Shown piece by piece: positions 9,099 to 17,483 of a stretch of 64,000 nucleotides of DNA (the stretch's first letter is position 1; each line of letters begins with the position of its first letter). This stretch comes from a bacterium HR33 (GTDB lineage: Bacteria; Gemmatimonadota; Gemmatimonadetes; Gemmatimonadales; GWC2-71-9). The DNA lies in contig BEIJ01000001.1 in NCBI GenBank assembly GCA_002923375.1, positions 62,001 to 126,000 of the forward strand, in the 5' to 3' direction. A model generated the notes under the pieces. It was given only the letters and a program-made list of their open reading frames with translations, was not told where the DNA came from and made no database searches. The translations under genes were made by a program, and so were the position numbers.

Positions 9099-9926
9099 AT
9101 GTCGGGTTACACCACGCGCGACGTCGCAAAGCTTCTAGGGTTGAGTCCGGGACAGGTGCGGGGATACGCCCGCGCCGGGTTTTTGACGCCGGCCAAGGGG
9201 CCGCGAGGCGAGTTCCGTTTTTCTTTCCAAGACCTGGTACTGCTGAGAGCTGCCAAGGGGCTCGCCGCCGCCAGGATCCCGAGCCGCAGGATTAGGATCG
9301 CTCTCAGGAAGCTTAAGGAGCAGCTTCCTCAAGGGCGGCCTCTTTCCGAGCTGCGCATCGCCGCAGATGGCGAGCGCATCGTGGTGACCGACGGCGAGAC
9401 CGCGTGGAATCCCGAGTCCGGTCAGCTGGTGCTGGACTTTTCCGTATCCGAGCTGGCGGCCAAGGCCGGTCCTCTGGCCCGCAGGCGGGCGCAGGCGGCG
9501 CGCGCCGAAGAGAACCTCACCGCAGATGAGTGGTACGCCTTAGGTTTCGACCTGGAAGTAACCTCGCCGGAGGAAGCCCGGGATGCTTACCGCCGGGCTT
9601 TGGAGCTCGATCCCCATCACGCCGACGCGCACGTGAACTTAGGGCGGTTGCTTCACGAGGCCGGCAGAGTGGCGGACGCCGCGGCGCACTATCGCCTGGC
9701 TCTCGACTCCGATCCGGACCACGCTACAGCAGCTTTCGATCTGGGGATCGCCTTGGAGGATTTGGGCCGCTACGGCGAGGCGATTTCCGCCTACCAGCAG
9801 GCGATTCGCGCCGATCCGGCGATGGCGGACGCCTACTACAATTTGGCGCGTCTCTACGAGAAGATGGGAAAGCGGGCGGCCGCGCTCAGATACTTGAGCA
9901 AGTACCGGCGTCTGGTGAGTTCCTAG
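9099..9926 (+). CDS. MerR-type HTH protein with C-terminal TPR repeats
   Basis: A 275-residue protein joining two recognisable parts. Residues ~3-70 are a MerR-like winged helix (YTTRDVAKLLGLSPGQVRGYARAGFL, then RFSFQDLVLLRAAKGL). Residues ~140-275 carry at least three TPR units with the usual spacing (AYRRALELDPHHADAHVNLGRLL; HYRLALDSDPDHATAAFDLGIAL; AYQQAIRADPAMADAYYNLARLY). A short linker of beta-rich sequence lies between. This suggests DNA binding controlled by protein contact through TPRs instead of a small-molecule effector domain. It follows ku by 29 bases and may be co-transcribed; any link to repair is inference. Confidence 0.8.
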   Translation: MSGYTTRDVAKLLGLSPGQVRGYARAGFLTPAKGPRGEFRFSFQDLVLLRAAKGLAAARIPSRRIRIALRKLKEQLPQGRPLSELRIAADGERIVVTDGETAWNPESGQLVLDFSVSELAAKAGPLARRRAQAARAEENLTADEWYALGFDLEVTSPEEARDAYRRALELDPHHADAHVNLGRLLHEAGRVADAAAHYRLALDSDPDHATAAFDLGIALEDLGRYGEAISAYQQAIRADPAMADAYYNLARLYEKMGKRAAALRYLSKYRRLVSS

Positions 9927-9929
9927 CTG

Positions 9930-10763
9930 TTACTCGCCAGCGAGCCGCTCATCCAGCAGCCGCTCCAGAGCCTGCCGCCGCGCTTCCGGGAGCCCTGCAA
10001 GATCGAGGGTCAGTCGGCTCAAGACGCGATAGAGCAGGCGGTCTTGCGGATCGAGGGCCTCCAAATGCAGGCGAACGGTTTCCACGTCGCCGCGCGCCAG
10101 CGGCCCGGTCAGTGCGCCGGCGCCCCGATCGGCCAGGTTCTCCACCACGCCGCGCATCAGCGCAACCAAAGCCGCTCTCGCCTCGCCCGAAGGAATTCCG
10201 GCATCGCGGAACAGCCGCTCGGCGCGAGCATAGAGCGTCACCAAGAAATTGGCCGCAAAGACCGCACCGGCGTGATATCGCGCTTTCCCGCCCGGACCTA
10301 GGCGGAACGGCCTGAGACCGATGCTGCGGGCCAGATCAACCGCCCGCTCTACCGCGCGATCGTCCCCCTCGACCGCGGCGAATACCCCTTCCAAGTTTTC
10401 CTCGCCGCTACCGAAGGAACGCAGGGGATGCAGCGATCCCAGCGCAGCTCCGGTAGGCGCGAGCGGAGAAAGAACTCCCCTGTCGAGTACGCCCGACAGG
10501 TGCAAAACCACGTGGCCGGCTCCCACAGCTCCGCTATCCGCGAGCCGGCTGGCGACTTCCGTGACCGCGTCGTCGGGAACGGCGAGGATCACAATCGCGA
10601 CGCGATCGAGCCAGGGTGGAACGGCGCCGGTAGTGAGGGAAAGCCCGCCCGGCACCGGTTTCGGACTCCTGCCGTGCAGGAAAACCTCATGGCCGGCCCG
10701 AGCCAGGGCTCCGGCCAACCCCAGTCCCGCCCGGCCCGGTCCCACTATTCCTACGACCGCCAT
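9930..10763 (-). CDS. Rossmann-fold / DUF2520 protein (ProC- and 6PGDH-like)
   Basis: A 277-residue protein with an N-terminal dinucleotide-binding loop GIVGPGRAGLGLAGALARAGHEV (GxGxxG-type, residues ~5-27), AVPDDAV, and HLSGVLDRGVLSPL with LGSLHPLRSF. These are hallmarks of the Rossmann/DUF2520 family related to pyrroline-carboxylate and 6-phosphogluconate dehydrogenases. The helical C-terminal half (YHAGAVFAANFLVTLY onward) is the DUF2520 dimer domain. Family members often sit beside pantothenate genes; no such neighbour is present here, so the substrate is unknown. It is the last gene of the rpmE-prfA-prmC minus-strand run. Confidence 0.85.
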   Translation of the reverse strand: MAVVGIVGPGRAGLGLAGALARAGHEVFLHGRSPKPVPGGLSLTTGAVPPWLDRVAIVILAVPDDAVTEVASRLADSGAVGAGHVVLHLSGVLDRGVLSPLAPTGAALGSLHPLRSFGSGEENLEGVFAAVEGDDRAVERAVDLARSIGLRPFRLGPGGKARYHAGAVFAANFLVTLYARAERLFRDAGIPSGEARAALVALMRGVVENLADRGAGALTGPLARGDVETVRLHLEALDPQDRLLYRVLSRLTLDLAGLPEARRQALERLLDERLAGE

Positions 10764-10776
10764 GGGCGGCCGGAAA

Positions 10777-12375
10777 TCAATTCCCGGTCTGAGCCAGAGC
10801 GATCAGTTCCTTGGGCGTGCGCGCCTGCCTGAGCAACGAGGCGGCCTTCTGGATCTGGGGATCGTCGGCGGTACGCCGCTCGAACTCGGCGGGCCTGCCG
10901 AATACGTAACGCGCCACCTCGTAGCTGAACTGCTGCTCCACCAGCTCCCGGGCACCCTCCCAAACGGCGTCCGGCATCTCAACACCCCGCGCCCTCAAGC
11001 GGCGCAACAGCTCGGCGCGCATAGCCGGTGTCACCTCGAAGTCCGGACGGGTAATCGCGTTCGAGCCCTTGAGATCCAACGCATAGCTGGTGAGCACGTC
11101 CCTATAGACCGGAATCTTGCCGCCCAAGACCCGCGCGAACTCTTTCTCCGGATCGGTCAGCGTGTCCGGCGCCAGGGGCAGATCGGGACGGATGCCCCCT
11201 CCGCCATAGACGATCCGCCCGCCCGAGGTTCGGAATCGCTCCGCGCTATCCGGCGCCTGCGGTTCGGCGATCGCCACCTCCGAGACCTCCAAAGCGGGTC
11301 CCCGGCGCAACGGTCTCTGGATGCTCCTCCCGCTGGGAGTGTACCAGCGTCCGGTGGTGAGCTTCAGATACTCGGTGCGGTTGAGCTGATAAAGAGTTTG
11401 CACCAGTCCCTTGCCGAACGTGGTGCTGCCCAAGACCAGAGCCCGGTCATGATCCTGCAAAGCTCCGGCTATGATCTCCGCGGCGCTGGCGGTCCCCCCG
11501 TCCACCAGCAGGGCGATCGGCATGTCCGGCCACCGCTGCGGCCGGCGGGCACGGTAGGTCTGGGTGGCCCCCGGCGCGCGGCCCCGGGTCTCGACAATTT
11601 CCAAACCCGGATCCAAGAACAAATCCGATACCGCAACCCCGCCGTCCAACACCCCTCCCGGATTCCCCCGCAGGTCCAACAGCAGCGACTTAGCCCCCTG
11701 CTCCCTGAGGCGGGTTATTTCTTCGGCCAGCTCTTCCGCAGTGGACTCGCTGATGCTCGAGTTGGCGAGAGAAACGTAAGCCACGTTCCCGGCCAGCAAC
11801 GCGGAATACTGCACTGATCGCACGTGAATCCGCGCGCGGGTAATATCGAAGTGCAGGGAATCGGGCACCCCCGGGCGGACCACGGTGAGCCGAACCTTGG
11901 TGCCGGGTTGTCCGCGCAGCCGTTTTACCGCCATGTCGTTATTCCACCCTCTGGTGGACTCCCCGTCGATTTCCACGATCCGGTCGCCGGTAGTGAGCCC
12001 AGCCTCGTCCGCCGGTGTGCCCAGAATCGGAGCTATGACCGTGATCCAGCCGTCCCGCACGTCGATCTGCATCCCCACACCGCCGTAGTTACCCGTGGTA
12101 CTGAGTTCGAGATCCCGATAGTCTTCCTCTCTGAGAAAACTGGTATAGGGATCGTTCAGCTCCTTCAAGAACCCGTCGATCGCCAGATCGTAGAGGTCGG
12201 CCGCGTTGAGGGTGTCCACATAATACTCGGCCACGTACGTCAGCACGTCGTCGAACAGCCGCGCTTTCTGATATACATTGGCGCCGCGCTGTACCCCCCG
12301 CTGGACCAGCCAGCCGCCGGACAAAAACGCCACCAATCCTACGAGAACCGTTACCAAAAAGCGCCGCTGTCGCAT
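10777..12375 (-). CDS. ctpA: S41-family C-terminal processing peptidase
   Basis: Periplasmic serine protease with an N-terminal membrane anchor or signal (FLVTVLVGLVAFLSGGW), a PDZ domain (residues ~90-180, GDRIVEIDGEST) and the S41 catalytic domain. The nucleophile segment is GGTASAAEIIAGALQD and the catalytic lysine is in TTFGKGLVQTLY. Such proteases trim C-termini of envelope proteins. The longest open frame begins at 12393, but an internal ATG at 12375 has GGAGGG six bases upstream and is preferred (532 residues). Neighbours are translation-termination genes upstream and the DUF2520 gene downstream. Confidence 0.9.
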   Translation of the reverse strand: MRQRRFLVTVLVGLVAFLSGGWLVQRGVQRGANVYQKARLFDDVLTYVAEYYVDTLNAADLYDLAIDGFLKELNDPYTSFLREEDYRDLELSTTGNYGGVGMQIDVRDGWITVIAPILGTPADEAGLTTGDRIVEIDGESTRGWNNDMAVKRLRGQPGTKVRLTVVRPGVPDSLHFDITRARIHVRSVQYSALLAGNVAYVSLANSSISESTAEELAEEITRLREQGAKSLLLDLRGNPGGVLDGGVAVSDLFLDPGLEIVETRGRAPGATQTYRARRPQRWPDMPIALLVDGGTASAAEIIAGALQDHDRALVLGSTTFGKGLVQTLYQLNRTEYLKLTTGRWYTPSGRSIQRPLRRGPALEVSEVAIAEPQAPDSAERFRTSGGRIVYGGGGIRPDLPLAPDTLTDPEKEFARVLGGKIPVYRDVLTSYALDLKGSNAITRPDFEVTPAMRAELLRRLRARGVEMPDAVWEGARELVEQQFSYEVARYVFGRPAEFERRTADDPQIQKAASLLRQARTPKELIALAQTGN

Positions 12376-12434
12376 TGCAGCCCTCCGCATCATTGCGCCT
12401 TAACACCTTGAAACCCTCACCATCTGCAAAAGTT

Positions 12435-12788
12435 TCAGCCCAGAGTGATGATCGGGCTGGCCGCCCCCTTCTTGATCCCCACCATTATGTGCTCGTTCAC
12501 CTTGAGCATCAACTTGTCGAAATTCACCTGCGCCGCTACCACGCCCTGATAGACCGGGTCCGCCTGGATCCTGGCCAGAAGCTCGTCGTAGCTTTGCACC
12601 TCGGCCTCCGAGGGCTCCTCGCCTCGCGCCGCCGCACCTTCCAAGTTCCGCGCCAAACTTTCCAGCTTGCGAAGCTGCTCGGCCAGCTCCGGAGCCTCCC
12701 GGAGCCGCTCCTGCGCCCGTTTCAAAGCCTTGTACTCGTCGCTCTGACCGATCAAGCGACCCAGTTCCTGCGCCTTTTCGGCAATCAC
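12435..12788 (-). CDS. YlbF/YmcA-family small helical protein
   Basis: A 117-residue helical protein of the YlbF/YmcA (Com_YlbF) family: [21 protein letters not shown] at the N-terminus, LRKLESLARNLEGAA in the middle and DPVYQGVVAAQVNFDKLM near the end. In Bacillus these proteins form a complex that modulates RNase Y-dependent RNA processing; that role is not shown here. The start is GTG at 12788 with AGGAGGG just upstream. It overlaps the prmC stop in a GTGA junction, which argues for coupled translation and against the longer open frame starting at 12833. Confidence 0.8.
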   Translation of the reverse strand: MIAEKAQELGRLIGQSDEYKALKRAQERLREAPELAEQLRKLESLARNLEGAAARGEEPSEAEVQSYDELLARIQADPVYQGVVAAQVNFDKLMLKVNEHIMVGIKKGAASPIITLG

Positions 12789-13699
12789 GCTTTCCCTCCT
12801 AGTTGTGCCAGCAAGTAACGAGGACGGCCCCACAGATCGGCCTCGACGCGCACCTTGACCCAGCCGTGAACCCGCGCAGCCTCCAGAGCAGCCGCCCGCC
12901 GTCCGGCATCTATCTCCAGAGCCAAAAGCCCGCCGTCCCGCAAATACCCCCGCGCTTCCTTCAAGATCGCCTCGATATGAACCATACCGTCGCCGCCGCC
13001 GTCCAGGGCTACCAAGGGCTCGAACTCTCTCACCGACCGCTCCAGTCCTGCCAGCTCGCCAGTTGCAATATAAGGTGGATTCGATACGATAACGTCAAAT
13101 CGCTCTCCTCGCACCGGCTCAAACCACGAACCCGCTCGCAGCTCCACACTGGTGCCCGGCTCGACTCGAGCCAAGTTCTCCGCGGCTAGATCCAACGCGC
13201 CCGCGGACAGGTCGGTGGCAACTATCCGCCGGAAGCGCCCCTCGGCAGCGAGGCTCAATGCGATGCATCCGCTTCCGGTACCGAGATCCAAGGCGTCGCC
13301 CCACTGCGGGGCATCGCCCCAGCGCTCCGCGGCCCACTCCAGGACCAACTCTACCAGGCCTTCGGTCTCGGGCCTCGGTATCAGCGCGCGGGAATCGATC
13401 TTCAGGTCCAAGGTACGAAATCCGCAAACACCCGCGGCGTACTGAAGCGGTTCCCCGGCCGCTCGCCGCCGGACTGCTTCCCGGAACCGCCCCGCCAAAG
13501 CCGGCGGCGCCGGACGCCCGGCGTGGGCCCAGACTGCGCCCGGAGTCGCTCCCGAAACCGCGGCCCACAGCTCCAGGGCTTCGCGCCTCGGGTCAACGAC
13601 CCCGGCCTGGCGGAGCGCCAGCGCGGCGGCCTCGAGTTCTTCTTCTATAGTGGACCCGGCGCTTATCGCGGGCCCGGCGCCGGCCTCCAACTCAGACAC
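12785..13699 (-). CDS. prmC: Release-factor glutamine N5-methyltransferase PrmC
   Basis: Methylates the Gln of the GGQ motif in RF1 and RF2 using S-adenosylmethionine. The 304-residue protein has the N-terminal substrate-binding helical domain, an AdoMet loop [16 protein letters not shown], and the catalytic NPPY motif in [12 protein letters not shown]. It lies directly downstream of prfA, overlapping it by eight bases, the classical prfA-prmC arrangement. The downstream ylbF-like gene overlaps by four bases. Confidence 0.95.
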   Translation of the reverse strand: MSELEAGAGPAISAGSTIEEELEAAALALRQAGVVDPRREALELWAAVSGATPGAVWAHAGRPAPPALAGRFREAVRRRAAGEPLQYAAGVCGFRTLDLKIDSRALIPRPETEGLVELVLEWAAERWGDAPQWGDALDLGTGSGCIALSLAAEGRFRRIVATDLSAGALDLAAENLARVEPGTSVELRAGSWFEPVRGERFDVIVSNPPYIATGELAGLERSVREFEPLVALDGGGDGMVHIEAILKEARGYLRDGGLLALEIDAGRRAAALEAARVHGWVKVRVEADLWGRPRYLLAQLGGKA

Positions 13700-14750
13700 C
13701 GACTCGCTCCTCGCGGTAAGCGGTCTCCAGACGGTCTATCAATTCGTCCAGATCCCCGTCCAAGATCTCCTGCAGCCGGTACACCGTGTAACCGATGCGG
13801 TGGTCGGTAACGCGGTTCTGGGGGAAGTTGTAGGTGCGTATCTTGGCCGACCGGTCGCCCGTGCCTACCATGGCCCGCCGCTCTCTGGCCCGAGCCGCTT
13901 CCTGCTCGGCTATCATCCGATCCAACAGGCGGGCGCGCAAGATTTCCAGCGCCCGCATCTTGTTTTGGAGTTGGGATTTTTGGTCCTGGCACTGAACCAC
14001 CAGCCCGGTCGGCAGGTGAGTTATACGTACCGCGCTGTCCGTGGTGTTGACGCTTTGACCGCCGGGCCCCGAGGAGCGGAAGACATCGATGCGGAGGTCC
14101 TTCTCGTCGATCCTGACATCCACCTCCTCCGCCTCGGGCAGTACGGCCACCGTGGCCGCAGAAGTATGTATCCGGCCCTGGGCCTCCGTGATCGGCACCC
14201 GCTGAACGCGGTGCACTCCGGACTCGTGTCGCAAGCGCCCGTAGGCGCGCTCCCCGCTGACCTTGACCACCGCTTCTCGCACCCCGCCGAGATTACCTTC
14301 CGATACGGAGATCACCTCCGTCTTCCAGCCCTTTCGCTCGGCGTAGCGCAGATACATCCTCAACAGGTCCGCGGCGAACAGGGCGGCTTCGTCACCCCCG
14401 GTCCCGGCCCGTATTTCCAAGATCGTATCCCGGTCGTCCATGGGATCGTGGGGGAGGAGCAGCTCGCGCAGTTCGTTTTCGGCGCGCTCGATTAGAGGCT
14501 CCAGCCGCTCGATATCTGAGCGCGCTAGTTCCGCCAGCGCTGGATCCGGATCTCGGGCCAGATCTTTGGCCTGCTCCAGTTCCCGGTTTAGCCGCTCCAG
14601 CTTGCGGGCGGCTTCTCTAATTCGGCTGAGGCGGGCGTGCTCGCGACCTAGGGCTTTGAGCCTTGCGGGATCGCGCGCGGTCTTGGGGTCGGCAAGTTCT
14701 CGCTCTACTTCGGCCGCCCGCTCCAGAGCGGCGTCGAGCCGCGGATCCAC
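13692..14750 (-). CDS. prfA: Peptide chain release factor 1
   Basis: Recognises UAA and UAG and triggers peptidyl-tRNA hydrolysis. The 352-residue protein carries the codon-recognition loop [18 protein letters not shown] (a PxT tripeptide, here PIT) and the catalytic GGQ in [17 protein letters not shown]. The N-terminal coiled region and the C-terminal [15 protein letters not shown] segment are typical of RF1. It is followed by its modifying enzyme PrmC and preceded by rpmE with three bases between the genes. Confidence 0.97.
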   Translation of the reverse strand: MDPRLDAALERAAEVERELADPKTARDPARLKALGREHARLSRIREAARKLERLNRELEQAKDLARDPDPALAELARSDIERLEPLIERAENELRELLLPHDPMDDRDTILEIRAGTGGDEAALFAADLLRMYLRYAERKGWKTEVISVSEGNLGGVREAVVKVSGERAYGRLRHESGVHRVQRVPITEAQGRIHTSAATVAVLPEAEEVDVRIDEKDLRIDVFRSSGPGGQSVNTTDSAVRITHLPTGLVVQCQDQKSQLQNKMRALEILRARLLDRMIAEQEAARARERRAMVGTGDRSAKIRTYNFPQNRVTDHRIGYTVYRLQEILDGDLDELIDRLETAYREERVGV

Positions 14751-14753
14751 GGC

Positions 14754-14972
14754 TCAGCTTCCCTTCCCCTCCGACTCCGCGCCGTATCGCTGACGGAACC
14801 GCTCCACCCTACCCGCCGTGTCCACCAGCTTCTGTTTGCCCGTAAAGAAGGGGTGACAGCGGGCGCAAATCTCCAAATGGATCGACGGCAAGGTCGATCG
14901 AGTGACGAACGTATTACCGCACGCGCACTGCACTACGGCGCGCTGGTAGCGGGGATGAATTCCGGCTTTCAA
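14754..14972 (-). CDS. rpmE: 50S ribosomal protein L31, zinc-binding type
   Basis: A 72-residue L31 with the full set of zinc cysteines: CAC in the N-terminal half and [25 protein letters not shown], giving CxC...CxxC. This marks the zinc-containing (C+) paralogue. The start is TTG at 14972, placed behind GGGAGAGGAAC; no ATG is suitably located. It heads the prfA-prmC operon. Confidence 0.92.
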   Translation of the reverse strand: MKAGIHPRYQRAVVQCACGNTFVTRSTLPSIHLEICARCHPFFTGKQKLVDTAGRVERFRQRYGAESEGKGS

Positions 14973-15000
14973 AGTTCCTCTCCCTTACAAAAGATCGGCG

Positions 15001-15016
15001 CCGCCCCTCCGGGCGG
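15001..15016 (-). ncRNA. Candidate leader hairpin upstream of rpmE
   Basis: CCGCCC-CTCC-GGGCGG can fold into a six-pair stem with a four-base loop in the 5' leader of rpmE, about 30 bases before the start codon. L31 leader RNAs that mediate autoregulation are known in several bacterial groups. Whether this hairpin has that role is a guess. Confidence 0.3.
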
Positions 15017-15023
15017 CTCGATA

Positions 15024-15053
15024 AATGTAGTCGCTACAGGCACTTGGGGGCAA
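15024..15053 (-). promoter_or_regulatory. Candidate sigma-70 promoter for rpmE-prfA-prmC
   Basis: On the minus strand, TTGCCC (15053-15048) is 18 bases from TACATT (15029-15024), each four of six matches to consensus. It lies about 50 bases upstream of the TTG start and back-to-back with the promoter proposed for the CRP-like gene. Confidence 0.35.
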
Positions 15054-15065
15054 GCGGGCCTCAAA

Positions 15066-15094
15066 TTGACAGGGCGAGACACGGGCGATATCCT
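15066..15094 (+). promoter_or_regulatory. Sigma-70 promoter for the CRP-like regulator gene
   Basis: A perfect -35 TTGACA (15066-15071) is separated by exactly 17 bases from TATCCT (15089-15094). Transcription would begin about ten bases before the ATG at 15112, giving a very short leader. Confidence 0.6.
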
Positions 15095-15111
15095 AGCAGT
15101 GAGACCAAGCA

Positions 15112-15780
15112 ATGTCCGTGCCCCAGATGCTGCGCAAAGTTCCCCTTTTCTCGCAGCTGAGCGACGAAGACATCGCCCGGCTGGCCGAGGTGGCACGGGA
15201 GCGCACCTACCCCAAAAACGCTGTGATCGTTTTCGAAGACGATCCAGGAGACGCGTTGTATTTGGTCATGCGGGGGCAGGTGAAAGTGGTTCTCATAGGG
15301 GAGGACGGCCGGGAAGTCATCCTCTCGGTGCTCAAAGAAGGGGATTGTTTCGGCGAGATGGCGCTGATAGACGACCAGCCGAGGTCGGCGCACGTCATAG
15401 CCATGGAGGACGCCGACGTGCTGGTTTTGAGGAGAGAAGACTTCCAGCGCAAACTGGTGGAGCTCCCGGGTATTGCACTGGCGCTGCTCCGCACGCTCTC
15501 GCGGCGCCTGAGGGAGGCGGACGAGAAGATCGGCGGCCTGGTGCTTCTCGATGTAAGCGGCAGAGTGGCGCAGCTTCTGCTGAAACTGGCCGACGAAAAC
15601 GACGGTGTGACCATCACCCGAAAGATCACCCACCACACTATTGCCCAGATGGTGGGGTCCAGCCGGGAAACTGTCTCTCGCACCATTCGCGAGCTTAGCG
15701 AAAAGGGTTTGATAGAGGTCTCGCGCCGAGCTATTGCGATAAAAGACCGCAGGAGCCTGGAAGCCCTGTGCGGCAGGTAA
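15112..15780 (+). CDS. Crp/Fnr-family transcriptional regulator
   Basis: A 222-residue regulator with an N-terminal cyclic-nucleotide-binding beta-roll (residues ~10-125; GDALYLVMRGQVKVVL, then EGDCFGEMALIDDQPRSAHVIA, the phosphate-binding-cassette region). A long dimer helix (~125-150) and a C-terminal winged helix follow. The recognition helix SSRETVSRTIREL keeps the R-E-x-x-x-R pattern with which E. coli CRP reads TGTGA half-sites. No N-terminal cysteine cluster is present, so it is not an FNR iron-sulfur sensor. The cassette region FGEMALIDDQPRSA is close to CRP-type sensors, so a cyclic nucleotide ligand is plausible. A perfect CRP-type operator lies eight bases after its stop. Confidence 0.9.
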   Translation: MSVPQMLRKVPLFSQLSDEDIARLAEVARERTYPKNAVIVFEDDPGDALYLVMRGQVKVVLIGEDGREVILSVLKEGDCFGEMALIDDQPRSAHVIAMEDADVLVLRREDFQRKLVELPGIALALLRTLSRRLREADEKIGGLVLLDVSGRVAQLLLKLADENDGVTITRKITHHTIAQMVGSSRETVSRTIRELSEKGLIEVSRRAIAIKDRRSLEALCGR

Positions 15781-15787
15781 AGGGGAC

Positions 15788-15807
15788 GGTGTGACCTAGC
15801 TCACACC
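15788..15807. promoter_or_regulatory. Perfect CRP-type operator
   Basis: GGTGTGACCTAGCTCACACC has two perfect seven-base inverted arms around a six-base centre, and matches the CRP consensus TGTGA-N6-TCACA in all ten positions. It lies between the CRP-like gene and the downstream MBL-fold gene, 76 bases before that gene's start, a suitable place for control of 15883-16758. Confidence 0.75.
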
Positions 15808-15882
15808 AACCCCGTGAGAAGGCGTCTTGCCAGACCACCCTGCTAGTCCTAGCTTGGGCTGAATGAGCCAGCGGCAGAACCG

Positions 15883-16758
15883 ATGGGCTATCGCGTAACT
15901 CTCTGGGGTACCCGGGGTTCGATCCCCACACCGGGTCCCGCCACGGCGCGCTACGGGGGCAACACGCCCTGCGTGGCGGTAGAAGGCCTGGGGGGCGAGT
16001 CGGATCGGATGGTGATCCTGGATGCCGGTACGGGCATCAGGCCTTTGGGTCGGGAACTTGCCGCCCGAGCGGGGGAACGGCCCATAGAGGTCGATCTTCT
16101 AATCAGCCATACTCACTGGGATCATATTCAGGGTTTGCCGTTTTTCGCTCCTTTTTTCGGAGCGCAAAATTGCGTCCGCATCTGGGGACCGAAACAGGGG
16201 GATGTGGACCTGGAGACTATTTTGCGGCAGCAGATGCATCCGGTGGTCTTCCCGGTGCCTTTGGATGAGCTGGCTGCGACGCTGACTGTGCGCCACGTGG
16301 AGGTGGAGGGTTTCGAGGTGAACGGGTTTGTGGTGCGGGCGGCGCGGTTGCGCCATCCGGGGCACACTTTGGCATACCGGCTGACTCCCGTAGGGGGAGG
16401 GCCGAGTATGGCGTACGTCACAGACAACGAGCTGGGTCCCGGAGGAGATTATGGCGAGCCGCCAAATTGGCGGCAGGCTTTCGAGCGCTTTCTCGAGGGA
16501 GTGGACGTGTTGATTCACGACGCGATGTTCACCGCCGAGGAGTTGGAGCGGCACCGCGGGTGGGGGCATTCCAGCTACCAGGAGGCGGTGGAACTCGCTG
16601 CTAGTGTCGGGGTGAAACGCTTGGTGCTGTTTCACCACCGGCCCGAACGGGACGACGAGGCTCTGGACCGGATGGTGGCGGCGGCGTCTGACGCGGCCTC
16701 GGGCCATCCGGATCTGGAAGTCGTCGCGGGAACGGAAGGATTGGAACTTACCCTCTGA
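15883..16758 (+). CDS. MBL-fold metallo-hydrolase (PDE-like subgroup)
   Basis: A 291-residue metallo-beta-lactamase-fold protein of the subgroup that begins LWGTRGSIPTPGP..RYGGNTPCV. Metal ligands are visible in SHTHWDHIQGLPFF (HxHxDH), in the RHPGHTLAYRL histidine, in VTDNE and IHDAMF aspartates, and in the late LFHHRPERDD histidines. Related proteins include phosphodiesterase-like hydrolases and domains fused to response regulators; the substrate is not known. The CRP-type operator upstream makes it a likely target of the adjacent regulator, and a role in cyclic nucleotide turnover is a testable guess. Confidence 0.85.
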   Translation: MGYRVTLWGTRGSIPTPGPATARYGGNTPCVAVEGLGGESDRMVILDAGTGIRPLGRELAARAGERPIEVDLLISHTHWDHIQGLPFFAPFFGAQNCVRIWGPKQGDVDLETILRQQMHPVVFPVPLDELAATLTVRHVEVEGFEVNGFVVRAARLRHPGHTLAYRLTPVGGGPSMAYVTDNELGPGGDYGEPPNWRQAFERFLEGVDVLIHDAMFTAEELERHRGWGHSSYQEAVELAASVGVKRLVLFHHRPERDDEALDRMVAAASDAASGHPDLEVVAGTEGLELTL

Positions 16759-16772
16759 CGGAGGAAGGCTAT

Positions 16773-17471
16773 ATGTGGTGGCGTGCAGCTTTTAGCTTAG
16801 TTCTGACCGGCAGCGTCGCCGCGGCGGCGGCACCGGTATCGGCCCAGGATACCAGACCGGGGATCGCGATCCTCGCCTTCGAGAACGGCGGATCCTACGG
16901 GCAGGACAAGGAAGTCTTCGATGCGCTTCAGGTGGGCCTCCAGCAGATGCTCATCACCGAGCTGTCGGCCAATCCCCAGCTCCGTATCGTGGAGCGAGGC
17001 CGGCTCAAACAGCTTTTGGAAGAGCAGGACCTCGCGGCGGCCGGTCGGGTGGATGCCAACACCGCAGCCCGGATCGGAAGGTTGGTGGGAGCGCGGTATG
17101 TGGTTCTGGGAGGGTTTATCGACTTTTACGGCGATTTCCGCATCGATGCGCGGATCGTAAACGTGGAGACCGGCGAAATCGTCCGGGTGGAGAAGGTGAG
17201 CGACCGCCGGGATCGGCTTTACACTCTGGTGGTGAACTTGGCAAACCAGCTTACGCGGGGACTCAACCTGCCGCCCCTGCCGCGGGAAGCGATGGAGCAG
17301 CGTCAGTCCCGCGAGGTGCCCACCGAGGCGCTAACGCTGTACTCGCGGGCGCTGTTTTATGCCGATCGGGGCGATACCCGGCGGGCGGAGGAATTGTTTG
17401 CTCGTGCCATCGAGGTGTTCCCCGATTATACGGAAGCAAAGGAAGCCTTGCGGCAGATCCGTCAGGGGTAA
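16773..17471 (+). CDS. Secreted CsgG/FlgO-like protein with C-terminal TPR-like segment
   Basis: A 232-residue exported protein. The signal peptide is residues ~1-24 (cleavage after PVSAQ), followed by the CsgG-like alpha/beta unit IAILAFEN, LQQMLITELSANPQLRIVERGRLKQLLEEQ and GRLVGARYVVLGGFIDFYGDFRIDARIV. Residues ~190-230 resemble a TPR pair (ALFYADRGDTRRAEELFARAIEVFPDYTEA). No lipobox is present. CsgG-like periplasmic domains occur in outer-membrane secretion and assembly proteins. It lies 12 bases before mlaE and probably heads the same transcript, so a part in envelope lipid transport is possible. Confidence 0.75.
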   Translation: MWWRAAFSLVLTGSVAAAAAPVSAQDTRPGIAILAFENGGSYGQDKEVFDALQVGLQQMLITELSANPQLRIVERGRLKQLLEEQDLAAAGRVDANTAARIGRLVGARYVVLGGFIDFYGDFRIDARIVNVETGEIVRVEKVSDRRDRLYTLVVNLANQLTRGLNLPPLPREAMEQRQSREVPTEALTLYSRALFYADRGDTRRAEELFARAIEVFPDYTEAKEALRQIRQG

Positions 17472-17483
17472 TAGTGTAGGCGC

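Noticed and set aside
10321-11817. 498-codon plus-strand open frame
   Set aside because: It is antisense to the DUF2520 and S41 protease genes, which have clear motifs; the translation shows no family features.
15905-15935. GGTTCGATCCCC with flanking complementary bases resembling a tRNA T-arm
   Set aside because: It lies inside the conserved GTRGSIPTPGP coding motif of the MBL-fold gene, and no acceptor stem or anticodon arm surrounds it.
16150-16172. GCTCC-TTTTTT-GGAGC hairpin-like sequence
   Set aside because: It is within the coding sequence of the MBL-fold gene, and the T run is in the loop, not after the stem, so it is not a terminator.
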